Shown: positions 10,399 to 22,742 of the stretch, one piece after another
Position numbering within the stretch: position 1 is the first letter of the stretch
Layout of the letters: each line of letters begins with the position of its first letter
NCBI RefSeq assembly: GCF_902825225.1
Contig: NZ_CADEAK010000001.1
Coordinates: 124,001-188,000, forward strand
DNA: 64,000 nucleotides
Direction of reading: 5' to 3'
From: Bartonella vinsonii subsp. berkhoffii ATCC 51672
GTDB lineage: Bacteria > Pseudomonadota > Alphaproteobacteria > Rhizobiales > Rhizobiaceae
Notes under the pieces: generated by a model
The model's database searches: none
Seen by the model: the letters and a program-made list of their open reading frames with translations, nothing else
Told to the model about the DNA's origin: nothing
Program-made: the position numbers and the translations under genes

Positions 10399-11931
10399 AT
10401 GATTGCACGTATTACAACTGTTGCTTTTCGCGGTCTAGAAGCTATCCCTGTTGATGTACAGGTTATGATTTCCTCCGGTAAAATAGGAATGGCGATTGTT
10501 GGACTAGCCGATAAAGCAATTGGAGAAAGCCGTGAACGTGTGCAAGCCGCTCTCCATGCTTGTGGACTTTCTATGCCTAACAAACGCGTTACTATTAATC
10601 TTGCACCAGCGGATTTACCTAAAGAAGGATCACATTATGATTTGCCAATTGCTGTCGGTTTAATGCTTGTTATGGGGCTTATACCTCCCGAAGTGGCACA
10701 AGAGTACATCATTTTAGGCGAATTATCACTGGATGGCTCACTTACAGCTGTCAATGGTGTTTTACCAGCTGCAATGACAGCTTTATCACTCGATAAAGGT
10801 CTCATTTGTCCTTACCCATGCGGACCTGAAGCAGCATGGGCTAACGCAGAGATGAATATTCTTGCACCTGAAAGCCTTCTGACGATAGTCAATCACTTCA
10901 AAGGAACGCAGATTCAAAAACGTCCACAACCACGCCAGTACACAATTCAAACTGAACTTCCAGATCTTTGCGAAATTAAAGGACAAAAAACCGCAAAACG
11001 CGCATTAGAAGTTTGTGCCGCTGGACGGCATAATCTCCTATTTGTAGGCCCTCCTGGTGCAGGAAAATCTATGTTGGCACAACGTTTACCTTCTATTTTG
11101 CCACCTCTTGATAGCCGTGAGCTTTTAGATGTTTCTTTGATTGCTTCTATCACAGGAGAAACAGTGCATAATACCATTTCACTCCACTGTCCTTTTCGTG
11201 CTCCCCATCATTCTGCTTCCATGGCTGCAATGATCGGTGGTGGCCTTAAAGGGCGACCAGGAGAAGTTTCACTTGCACATAATGGTGTGTTATTTCTCGA
11301 TGAATTGCCTGAATTTTCTCCACAGGTCCTTGATTCTCTTCGTCAACCTTTAGAGAGTGGAGAATGTGTTATCGCCCGCGCTAATCATCATATCAGCTAT
11401 CCTGCTCGTATCCAACTCATTGCTGCTATGAACCCTTGTCGATGTGGTATGGCGGGAGAAAAAGACTATGTTTGTGCAAAAGGATTACGCTGTCAAATTG
11501 ATTATCAATCCCGTATTTCTGGTCCTCTGCTCGACCGAATTGATTTGCGGATTGATGTCCCTGCTTTAACAGCTATGGATCTTATGCAACCAGAACAAGC
11601 AGAAAAAAGCTGTGATGTTGCAAAACGTGTCGTACGGTGTCGTGCCATTCAAGCCAAACGATTTGCAGCTTTGGGTCTTAACAATATTCGCACCAACGGT
11701 GATTGTCCTGCTAAAATCATCGAACAAATTGCCATTCCTGATCAAAATGCTGCTAAACTCTTACGAGACGTGAGTGAAAAAATGCACCTTTCTGCACGCG
11801 CCTATCATCGCATTCTCAAAGTTGCACGTACCATCGCTGATCTCGACGAAGCAGAACATCTTTCACGTCATCATCTCGCAGAAGCTATTTCCTACAGACT
11901 AAGCACTGAAAGATTAACAACTCTCTCTTAA
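10399..11931 (+). CDS. YifB/ComM-family Mg chelatase-like AAA+ ATPase
   Basis: The family includes ComM, a hexameric branch-migration helicase used in natural transformation. The 510 residues comprise an N-terminal Lon-protease-like S5 fold (about 1-170), an AAA+ core with Walker A GPPGAGKS (217-224) and Walker B VLFLDEL (297-303), and a C-terminal Mg-chelatase domain. The start at 10399 is set by GGAGGGAGGA at 10381-10390. The frame stays open upstream to 10336, but the extra 21 residues span the ribosome site and do not look like the family. Its role in an organism without obvious competence genes here is open. Confidence 0.9.
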   Translation: MIARITTVAFRGLEAIPVDVQVMISSGKIGMAIVGLADKAIGESRERVQAALHACGLSMPNKRVTINLAPADLPKEGSHYDLPIAVGLMLVMGLIPPEVAQEYIILGELSLDGSLTAVNGVLPAAMTALSLDKGLICPYPCGPEAAWANAEMNILAPESLLTIVNHFKGTQIQKRPQPRQYTIQTELPDLCEIKGQKTAKRALEVCAAGRHNLLFVGPPGAGKSMLAQRLPSILPPLDSRELLDVSLIASITGETVHNTISLHCPFRAPHHSASMAAMIGGGLKGRPGEVSLAHNGVLFLDELPEFSPQVLDSLRQPLESGECVIARANHHISYPARIQLIAAMNPCRCGMAGEKDYVCAKGLRCQIDYQSRISGPLLDRIDLRIDVPALTAMDLMQPEQAEKSCDVAKRVVRCRAIQAKRFAALGLNNIRTNGDCPAKIIEQIAIPDQNAAKLLRDVSEKMHLSARAYHRILKVARTIADLDEAEHLSRHHLAEAISYRLSTERLTTLS

Positions 11932-11943
11932 GAAGAATATTCA

Positions 11944-12813
11944 TCAATAAAAACTCATTGGAAAATAACGCAAATAAAGCTCCGCAAGTTTGCCATCATT
12001 TTCGAGAGATTTCAGAGCATAATTGAGTATATCAATTAACTTGTCGTTCTTTTTTGCAACAGCAAGACGCATTCCTTGCCCCAATAACTGGGGACCCATA
12101 TATGCACCCCCAACAAAATAGCAGCAATCATTGGATTTTGGATCATTGAGCCATAATGATAAAGCAAATCCATCATCAAAAATAAGATCAATTTTATGAT
12201 CTTGGAGCGCTTTATAGAGTTCTGCTCTATCTTTAAACGCTTGCCATTGAGCTTCGGGAAAATAGTTACGAAAGAGTTTTTCGTGCGCACTCTTGAATAA
12301 AACTCCACTGCTTAAGTATGTAAGCTTATCGCTTATTGGTTCATCAAAATTCACAAGTCGAGAAGCAACAAATCGAGCCGGAAAGCGGAGATAAGACTTT
12401 GTAAAAACAAGATCTTGATGTGTTTTTGATGTTTCTTTTAAACCAGCAATAATGACTTCTGCACCACCATCTTTAACATGCTCTACAAGCTCTTCCCAAG
12501 GAACAACTTCTACCTCACACAGTTTCTCAAGGTTTAATTTTGAGCAAATAGCGCGCAATAAATCGATATGATAACCTGCAAGGTACCCTGTTTTGTCAAG
12601 AAAGTTAAAAGGAGGAAAGTCAAAAGTTGTCACAAAACGCAAACGAATGATACCTGTTGTATCAGGTGGTAGCAAATGTTCATGCGAAGCAAAAAAAGAG
12701 GGAAGCCCTCCAGCTGTTTTTGCTTCTGCAAAAGAGAAAAACAGAAATCCCCATGCTACACAGAAGACTCCAATAAGAACATGGAATCCCTTTATAAGTT
12801 TCCTTGTTTTCAA
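11944..12813 (-). CDS. periplasmic substrate-binding protein (SBP_bac_3 family), TTG start
   Basis: The 289-residue protein has an N-terminal signal (hydrophobic core about 10-28, then SFAEA) and a type-II solute-binding fold typical of polar amino-acid ABC uptake systems. Visible family blocks are LRFVTTFDFPPFNFLD and GYHIDLLRAIC. No permease or ATPase gene is adjacent, so its transporter is elsewhere or it acts as an orphan. The only sensible start is TTG at 12813. It lies 7 bases after a GGGGGG purine block, and the nearby ATG (12827-12829) is out of frame. The ligand is unknown. Confidence 0.8.
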   Translation of the reverse strand: MKTRKLIKGFHVLIGVFCVAWGFLFFSFAEAKTAGGLPSFFASHEHLLPPDTTGIIRLRFVTTFDFPPFNFLDKTGYLAGYHIDLLRAICSKLNLEKLCEVEVVPWEELVEHVKDGGAEVIIAGLKETSKTHQDLVFTKSYLRFPARFVASRLVNFDEPISDKLTYLSSGVLFKSAHEKLFRNYFPEAQWQAFKDRAELYKALQDHKIDLIFDDGFALSLWLNDPKSNDCCYFVGGAYMGPQLLGQGMRLAVAKKNDKLIDILNYALKSLENDGKLAELYLRYFPMSFY

Positions 12814-16146
<3,333 letters not shown>

Positions 16147-16167
16147 AGGTACTCTTTTGTTTCTGGC

Positions 16168-16200
16168 TGTATAAACATCGTGGTTTTATACGTTGTTTTT
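16168..16200 (+). terminator. probable gyrB terminator
   Basis: GTATAAA (16169-16175) and TTTATAC (16185-16191) form a 7-bp stem with a 9-base loop. It is followed by GTTGTTTTT, 22 bases after the gyrB stop. The stem is A/T-rich and therefore weak. Confidence 0.45.
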
Positions 16201-16263
16201 CGTATTTGAACATTCCTTCTCATTTCAACTACGATAAAAGAAAAACTAAGGAAGGTCATGCAT

Positions 16264-17046
16264 ATGGCAGCTGAAACAGAACGGGTAGGAACCAAAGGTG
16301 GTATGGAGCATTCTTTTGGCTTTACAAGAGTCGATGAAGCACAAAAACAATCTATGGTTGATGGTGTGTTCCACTCTGTTGCTGAAAACTATGATAAGAT
16401 GAATGATATCTTATCATTAGGACTACACCGTGTGTGGAAAAACTCTATGGTAGCATGGCTTTCTCCACCAGCACTTTCCCATTGGAAAGTTCTTGATGTA
16501 GCTGGAGGTACTGGTGATATCGCTTTCCGCATTCTTAATGCTTCACGCCAAAAAGCCCATGCTACAGTGCTTGATATTAATGGATCAATGCTCAGTGTTG
16601 GTAAAAAACGTGCACAAAAAAACGGTCTCGCCCCTCTGATCAATTTTGTCGAAGCCAATGCAGAACATCTTCCCTTTGAAGATCAAAGCTTTGACGCTTA
16701 TACTATTGCTTTTGGAATCCGCAATGTGCCTCATATTGACAAAGCTCTTAGAGAAGCTTTTCGCGTTTTAAAACCGGGTGGACGTTTCCTCTGTTTAGAA
16801 TTTTCAGATGTTGAAATGCCTTTGCTCGACAAACTTTATGACTTTTGGTCTTTTTATGCCATCCCTAGGATTGGTCAAATCATTGCAAATGATAGTGATG
16901 CTTATCGTTATTTGGTTGAATCTATTCGCAAATTTCCTAAGCAAAATGATTTTGCCTATATGATCAATCAAGCAGGTTTTTCACGCGTATCCTACCGCAA
17001 TCTTACAGGTGCGATCGCAGCATTGCATTCAGGTTGGAAAATTTAA
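16264..17046 (+). CDS. ubiE: ubiquinone/menaquinone C-methyltransferase UbiE
   Basis: UbiE is an SAM-dependent C-methyltransferase of ubiquinone synthesis. SAM motif I is [13 protein letters not shown], and the later UbiE signatures FGIRNV and [15 protein letters not shown] are present. Two ATGs compete. The one at 16258 is only two bases from GGAAGG, whereas 16264 has an 8-base spacer, so I use 16264 (260 residues). It is followed after one base by ubiB, an arrangement conserved in Rhizobiales. Confidence 0.94.
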   Translation: MAAETERVGTKGGMEHSFGFTRVDEAQKQSMVDGVFHSVAENYDKMNDILSLGLHRVWKNSMVAWLSPPALSHWKVLDVAGGTGDIAFRILNASRQKAHATVLDINGSMLSVGKKRAQKNGLAPLINFVEANAEHLPFEDQSFDAYTIAFGIRNVPHIDKALREAFRVLKPGGRFLCLEFSDVEMPLLDKLYDFWSFYAIPRIGQIIANDSDAYRYLVESIRKFPKQNDFAYMINQAGFSRVSYRNLTGAIAALHSGWKI

Positions 17047-17047
17047 A

Positions 17048-18634
17048 ATGGTGCAAATTTCTACTTACTTTCAATTGATGCGCGCAGGATGGGTTTTAGC
17101 GCGTGAAGGCGTTTTAAGCGCTCTACCTCACGAGGATCTTCAAGGATTTCCTGCATTATGTCATCGTATAGCAGGCATATTAGCACGACGAAAAACAAAG
17201 AAAAAGCAACGCTGTGAAAATATAACTTATGCCATCAATAAGCTCGGTCCCTCTTACATAAAACTTGGTCAATTTCTTGCTACCAGACCCGATATTGTTG
17301 GACATGATATTGCAGAAGATTTGTCACAGCTACAAGATCGTGTTCAAACATTTTCTTGCACTGCTGCTATTGCACAAATTGAAAGTTCACTTGGTCGTCC
17401 TATCAATGATTTGTTCGTAAACTTTTATCCCCCCATTGCTGCCGCTTCTATTGCCCAAGTTCATCCTGCTGAATACGATGATGAAAACGGTCATATAAAA
17501 AAATGTGCGGTTAAAGTCATCCGCCCTAATATTAGAACACGTTTTGCTCAAGATCTTAGAAGTTTCTATCTGGTTGCCCATTTACAAGAGCGTTATATAC
17601 CAGCTTCTCGACGGCTGCGCCCTATCTGTGTGGTTGACACTTTGGCACAAATCACACGTATTGAAATGGATTTACGATTAGAAGCAGCTGCCATATCAGA
17701 AATGGCTGAAAACATTCAACAGGATACAGGCTTCCGGGTTCCCAAAATCGACTGGGAGCGAACAGGACGCAATGTTCTCACAATGGAATGGATTGATGGT
17801 ATAAAAATATCTGAAATTTCTACCCTCAAAGAAGCTGGTTTTGATTTACAAGCGCTTGCAATTACGCTTATTCAGTCTTTCCTTCGCCATACATTGCGTG
17901 ATGGTTTTTTTCATGCCGATATGCATCCTGGTAATTTATTTGTAGATCCAAAAGGATGTATCGTTGCTGTTGATTTAGGAATTACAGGGCGATTGGGCAA
18001 AAAAGAAAAGCATTTCCTTGCTGAAATCCTTTACGGCTTTATTACCCGCGATTACCATCGCGTAGCACGCGCCCATTTTGAAGCAGGATATGTGCCTCCA
18101 CACCATAATATTGAGAGCTTTGCTCAAGCCAATCGCGCTATTGGTGAACCAATTCATGGGCAATCCGCGCAAAGCATTTCCATGGCTAAATTGCTCACAT
18201 TGTTGTTTGAAGTCACTGAATTGTTTGACATGCAAACACGACCTGAACTTTTATTGCTCCAAAAAACTATGGTTGTCGTTGAAGGCGTAGCCCGTACATT
18301 GGACCCTCATTTTAATATGTGGAAAGCTTCTGAACCCGTTGTTAGAGAATGGATTAGCAAAAATTTAGGGCCTGTTGGAATTGCAAAAGACTTCAGTGAA
18401 GGGGCACAAGCACTCCTTTCTCTGGCACGAAAAACGCCACAATTCATACAAAATTTTCAACGTATGGAAGAAGATCTCAATAAAATGAGAGAAACAGGAT
18501 TTAACCTTTCACCTCTCACCCTTAAACAACTTGCGCGTGAGCAAAGTCGCACCAACCGTTATGGTCGTTATAGTTTGTTCATCATTGCGCTTTGTTGTGT
18601 TTGTCTCACTTTTTACATTTTTCATCTTTTCTAA
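17048..18634 (+). CDS. ubiB: UbiB, ABC1/ADCK atypical kinase for ubiquinone biosynthesis
   Basis: UbiB is a membrane-linked protein-kinase-like ATPase needed for coenzyme Q synthesis. It has the family KxGQ motif (KLGQFLATRPD), the AVKVIRP lysine, and the catalytic HADMHPGN block (289-296), followed by VDLGITGRLG in place of DFG. A C-terminal membrane helix ends the protein (LFIIALCCVCLTFYIF). The start at 17048 is right after the ubiE stop and gives 528 residues. The two genes form one transcription unit with coaBC close behind. Confidence 0.94.
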   Translation: MVQISTYFQLMRAGWVLAREGVLSALPHEDLQGFPALCHRIAGILARRKTKKKQRCENITYAINKLGPSYIKLGQFLATRPDIVGHDIAEDLSQLQDRVQTFSCTAAIAQIESSLGRPINDLFVNFYPPIAAASIAQVHPAEYDDENGHIKKCAVKVIRPNIRTRFAQDLRSFYLVAHLQERYIPASRRLRPICVVDTLAQITRIEMDLRLEAAAISEMAENIQQDTGFRVPKIDWERTGRNVLTMEWIDGIKISEISTLKEAGFDLQALAITLIQSFLRHTLRDGFFHADMHPGNLFVDPKGCIVAVDLGITGRLGKKEKHFLAEILYGFITRDYHRVARAHFEAGYVPPHHNIESFAQANRAIGEPIHGQSAQSISMAKLLTLLFEVTELFDMQTRPELLLLQKTMVVVEGVARTLDPHFNMWKASEPVVREWISKNLGPVGIAKDFSEGAQALLSLARKTPQFIQNFQRMEEDLNKMRETGFNLSPLTLKQLAREQSRTNRYGRYSLFIIALCCVCLTFYIFHLF

Positions 18635-18703
18635 TCTGCTCAATATGCTAAAAAACATCAATTATGAAATCATTGCAATCAATTTATTTCTTGGATATAT
18701 GTT

Positions 18704-20101
18704 ATGGCTAGTCTTACCATTCGTAATCTTTCCCCTGAAATTAAAGAAGCTTTACGCATACGTGCAGCAAAAAATGGCATCTCTATGGAAGAAGAAGCTC
18801 GCCGCCTTTTGAGCAATTCCACTACGCCAGCTATACTTCCTTCTCAAGCAAGTCAATTTGAAACGCAATCATTGCAATCAAAATCACTGCTTCTTATTAT
18901 TGGTGGGAGTATTGCAGCCTATAAAGCGCTTGATCTGATTCGCCGTTTGCAAGAACGTGGAGCTGATTTAAACATTGTTATGACAAAAGCAGCACAAAAA
19001 TTTATTACGCCTTTAGCCGCCGAAGCTCTCAGTGGTCGTACTGTGTATAGCGATTTATTTTCACGCGAAGAAGAACATGATATTGGTCATATTCGGCTAG
19101 CGCGTGATGCTGATCTCATTATTTTAGCTCCTGCCACAGCCAATCGTATTGCAAAAATAGCCAACGGCATAGGCGATGATCTGGCTGATTGTGTGCTTTT
19201 AGCAGCACGCTGTCCACTCTTGATTGCACCAGCCATGAATCCAACAATGTGGACACATCCAGCAACTGTTCGCAATGTGGCAAAATTACGCACAGATGGC
19301 GTTCATATCATAGGACCAGAAATGGGCAAAATGGCTGAACGCGATGAAAGTGGCTGTGGACGTATGAGTGAACCCCTAACTATTGTAGCTGCAGTAGAAG
19401 CTCTTTTAGATGTACAAGAAAAACCTCTTTCTGGTCGTCATTTTATTGTCACCTCTGGTCCTACCCATGAACCCATTGATCCGGTCCGTTATCTTGCTAA
19501 TCGTTCTTCGGGTAAACAAGGTCACGCTATTGCAACAGCTCTTGCACATTTAGGTGCCAAAGTGATGCTTATTTGTGGACCAGTTAATCTTGCCGCCCCA
19601 CAAGAAGTGAAAACCATCCATGTTGAAACAGCATGTCAGATGTTACAAGCCGTTCAAGCCGCATTGCCTGCAGATGGTGCAATTTTTGTCGCTGCTGTTT
19701 GCGATTGGCGGAGCCAAACACGCTCTTTGCACAAGATCAAAAAAAGTGCTCATAAAACACCACCATCTTTGCATATGGTCGAAAATCCTGACATCTTAGC
19801 AACCATTGGACATGCTCCAAACCGCCCCCCACTGGTAATTGGGTTTGCTGCTGAAACCTTTGACATGATTGCAAATGCGCAAAAAAAATGTGTCGAAAAA
19901 GGAGCAAACTTTATTCTTGCTAATGATATTTCTCTTCACGCTGATGGAACAACCGTCATGGGTGCTGACACAAATCAAGTTTGTCTTGTGAGCAAAGACA
20001 ATATCGAACAGTGGCCGCACATGAGTAAACAACAATTAGCACAAAAATTAGCAAAGGTTATTATATCATTCTTCGAGTCTTATAGCCCTACTCGCCAATG
20101 A
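18704..20101 (+). CDS. coaBC: CoaBC (Dfp) with N-terminal FitA-like ribbon-helix-helix domain
   Basis: CoaBC couples 4'-phosphopantothenate to cysteine and decarboxylates the product in coenzyme A synthesis. The CoaC part begins near residue 62 (SLLLIIGGSIAAYKAL) with the GHIRLARDAD histidine, APAMNPTMW and active-site C218 in ESGCGRMSEP. The CoaB part carries SGPTHEPIDPVRYLANRSSG and KIKK. Uniquely placed before this, residues 1-37 (MASLTIRNLSPEIKEALRIR...) read as a FitA/VapB-type ribbon-helix-helix DNA-binding domain, joined in frame by a roughly 25-residue S/Q-rich linker. No ATG lies between the domains, so a separate CoaBC start would need a rare codon. Confidence 0.92.
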   Translation: MASLTIRNLSPEIKEALRIRAAKNGISMEEEARRLLSNSTTPAILPSQASQFETQSLQSKSLLLIIGGSIAAYKALDLIRRLQERGADLNIVMTKAAQKFITPLAAEALSGRTVYSDLFSREEEHDIGHIRLARDADLIILAPATANRIAKIANGIGDDLADCVLLAARCPLLIAPAMNPTMWTHPATVRNVAKLRTDGVHIIGPEMGKMAERDESGCGRMSEPLTIVAAVEALLDVQEKPLSGRHFIVTSGPTHEPIDPVRYLANRSSGKQGHAIATALAHLGAKVMLICGPVNLAAPQEVKTIHVETACQMLQAVQAALPADGAIFVAAVCDWRSQTRSLHKIKKSAHKTPPSLHMVENPDILATIGHAPNRPPLVIGFAAETFDMIANAQKKCVEKGANFILANDISLHADGTTVMGADTNQVCLVSKDNIEQWPHMSKQQLAQKLAKVIISFFESYSPTRQ

Positions 20102-20541
20102 GTAAAAAACTCTTTATTTCAAATGAAAATTTTACAAAAATGAATCTATTATAAAAAATGCAATACCAAGAAAAAATAAAGCGTATGCATCAAATACGTC
20201 AAGCTCTTTCTAGGTATAATCCTATTGATTGAATAATCCCCTTTGTACAAAGAGTAAGCTTCTCCATATTCGAAAGAAATGAAAATCCTTACCTATTTTA
20301 GCCTTTTATAACACAGATAGTCTTGACGGTTTTATTGCCATTCACTCTTGCTGCTTCTTTCATGAACATGACAAAAAATTTTATCGGGATTTTTTTTACA
20401 ATGTATAAAAAATAAAAATATTTTTTCTGGACTGTTTACCCTTAAGCAACAACATTATAAGCTTTACAAAATAAGTTCCTATATAAAGCACATTTCACTC
20501 TCTCTTGTTTTCACTTTTTTTCTCTTATTTACTTGGTTATT
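20102..20541. other. 440-bp intergenic region
   Basis: AT-rich sequence between coaBC and the EI24-like gene. I see no gene, RNA or strong terminator. In several Rhizobiales dut follows coaBC, but I find no remnant of it here. Confidence 0.4.
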
Positions 20542-21261
20542 ATGATTTTTACTTCCGCCTATCGCGCTTTACAACGCCTTCTGACCCCAGAATATCGCAT
20601 TATGATCTTAAAAGCATTGGGGATTACTTTTATTGTACTCATTATTTTATGGTTATGTGTACACCAGCTTTTCGTGTCCTATTTTTGGCCTTGGATTGCG
20701 CATTTTTTTCCTGGATTACCCAGTTGGGCAGGATGGTTGGGATTAGGCATGCTTATCATTTTTAATCTTGGTTTAGCTTTGCTGATGGCTTTTTTGATTG
20801 CTCCAATTACCGCTATGATCGGGAGTTTTTTCATTGATTCTGCTGCTGAAATTATTGAAAAAGAAGATTATCCAAACGATCCTATTGGACAAGCACTACC
20901 GTTTGGACGTTCTCTCATTCTCTCTTTGAAATTTGTTCTTTTAAGCCTTCTCGGCAATGGAATCGCTTTTCTTTTATTTTTCGTTCCAGGTATCAATTTG
21001 ATCGCTTTTTATGTTATTAATGGCTACTTACTTGGTCGTGAATATTTTGTGTTTGCCGCTTACCGTTTTCGAACTGAATACGAAGCGTATGCCTTTTTAC
21101 GCGTTCATTACTTGACGGTTTTTGGGGCAGGATTATTAATCGCGCTTTTTGTTTCTATTCCTATACTTAACTTAGCAGCACCACTTTTCGCAGCCGCCTT
21201 TATGACACACTTACACAAGATGCTTTCCCAAAAGACCACCGTATGCATTACACAAAAATAA
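20542..21261 (+). CDS. EI24/CysZ-like integral membrane protein
   Basis: The 239-residue protein has about five hydrophobic segments and the family landmarks FFVPGINLIAFYVINGYLLGREYF and YEAYAFLR. EI24-domain proteins include CysZ, a sulfate channel, but many alphaproteobacterial members are uncharacterised. I start at the ATG 20542; the frame is open to a TTG at 20533 that adds only three residues. It appears to stand alone, with over 400 bp on both sides. Confidence 0.8.
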   Translation: MIFTSAYRALQRLLTPEYRIMILKALGITFIVLIILWLCVHQLFVSYFWPWIAHFFPGLPSWAGWLGLGMLIIFNLGLALLMAFLIAPITAMIGSFFIDSAAEIIEKEDYPNDPIGQALPFGRSLILSLKFVLLSLLGNGIAFLLFFVPGINLIAFYVINGYLLGREYFVFAAYRFRTEYEAYAFLRVHYLTVFGAGLLIALFVSIPILNLAAPLFAAAFMTHLHKMLSQKTTVCITQK

Positions 21262-21817
21262 CGATGTGTATTCACTTAAAAGCTACAAAATGCATGAATA
21301 AAAAAGAGTTTAAAATAGACTCTCTCTTTTAAACAACGGCTTGCATTTCTCTCATCAAAGGAACCCTTTTAAAAAAATCTTGCTCTGATGCTGGTACTTC
21401 GTTAACATAGCACTGTCATGTCCATTGTTTTTATGGACTGTTATAGTCTCTATAATTCTAAGGCTTCTTTGCTTCAAAACCGTTGGTATTAATAATGAAT
21501 CGAATATTCACTTTCATCAAAAGCAAATGAAAAGCTAATCAGTGCAGGGAACAGATTTTGATATCAAAGCAAGTGAACAAATAACATAGGTTATTAAATT
21601 ACTGAGAGATTTGTTGTAAGGAATACTCCCCATGCAGATGATTGCTGTGACATGGACGAGAAAAATTAAAGGATAATGGAATTAGAACTATACGTATATT
21701 TGTAAAAATATTAAAGATATTCGTTTATTCAGCTGTAAAGTGGATTTCATCACTTCAGTCCTAGTATTCTTTTAAATCATGCAAAAAGTGTATAATATTT
21801 AAAGAGAGGCTATAAAG
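21262..21817. other. 556-bp gene-free stretch upstream of accD
   Basis: An inverted repeat GTTTAAAA (21308-21315)/TTTTAAAC (21327-21334) lies 50 bases after the EI24-like gene, overlapping an AAAAGAG/CTCTTTT pair; it may end that transcript. The remainder shows no coding potential. In Rhizobium-type genomes trpFBA lies immediately upstream of accD. I looked for a trpA end here and did not recognise one. Confidence 0.4.
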
Positions 21818-22738
21818 ATGAACTGGATTACAAATTATGTTCGTCCTAAAATTAACTCTATATTGGGGCGCCGTGAAATTCCAGATAATCTATGGATTAA
21901 AGATCCCACCAGTGGTGAAATGGTCTTTCATAAAGATCTGGAAGTGAATCAATATGTCATTCCCAATTCTGGTTATCACATGCGTATTAGCGCCAAAAAT
22001 CGTCTTATGCATTTTTTTGATGGTGGTGTTTATACGCCACTTGAAAATCCAAAAGTCGTCACAGACCCTTTAAAGTTTCGCGATGAAAAACGCTATATTG
22101 ATCGGTTAAAAGATTATCGTTCTAAACTTGGAGTTGATGACAATATTTTAAGTGCACGTGGTACTATCGAAGGCTTACCAATTATAGCTACCGTTCAAGA
22201 CTTTGCTTTTATGGGGGGATCTCTTGGCATGGCTTCAGGAGAAGCTATCATTAAAGCTTTTGAGACCGCCATTGCTGAAAAATGTCCTTTAGTTCTTTTT
22301 GCTGCTTCTGGTGGTGCACGCATGCAAGAAGGAACACTCTCATTGATGCAGATGCCCCGTACAACAGTCGCAATTGAAATGCTGAAAGAAGCAAAACTTC
22401 CCTATATTGTTGTTCTTACCAATCCAACCACAGGTGGCGTGACTGCTTCTTACGCCATGCTTGGCGATATTCACATTGCCGAACCTGGCGCTATGATTGG
22501 TTTTGCAGGACCACGTGTGATTCAACAAACCATACGTGAAACTTTACCAGAAGGTTTTCAAAGTAGTGAATATCTGCTCGAACATGGTATGATTGATATG
22601 GTTGTCTCGCGTTTAGAAATGAAAGCAACCATTGCACGTCTTCTACGTTTGATGATCAAACATCCTGCAACTGTTCATCCTTCCCATCCTTCTCCTACGG
22701 ATTCTCAAGTACCACTTTCTAATACACAAGCTGCTTAA
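21818..22738 (+). CDS. accD: acetyl-CoA carboxylase carboxyltransferase subunit beta, no zinc-ribbon cysteines
   Basis: AccD with AccA transfers the carboxyl group from biotin-BCCP to acetyl-CoA, giving malonyl-CoA for fatty-acid synthesis. The 306 residues include the crotonase-like core ([42 protein letters not shown]). The N-terminus [18 protein letters not shown] corresponds to the family's four-cysteine zinc ribbon, but the first cysteine in the protein is C156, so the ribbon has no metal ligands. folC follows after 4 bp and is probably co-transcribed. Confidence 0.95.
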   Translation: MNWITNYVRPKINSILGRREIPDNLWIKDPTSGEMVFHKDLEVNQYVIPNSGYHMRISAKNRLMHFFDGGVYTPLENPKVVTDPLKFRDEKRYIDRLKDYRSKLGVDDNILSARGTIEGLPIIATVQDFAFMGGSLGMASGEAIIKAFETAIAEKCPLVLFAASGGARMQEGTLSLMQMPRTTVAIEMLKEAKLPYIVVLTNPTTGGVTASYAMLGDIHIAEPGAMIGFAGPRVIQQTIRETLPEGFQSSEYLLEHGMIDMVVSRLEMKATIARLLRLMIKHPATVHPSHPSPTDSQVPLSNTQAA

Positions 22739-22742
22739 GCGC

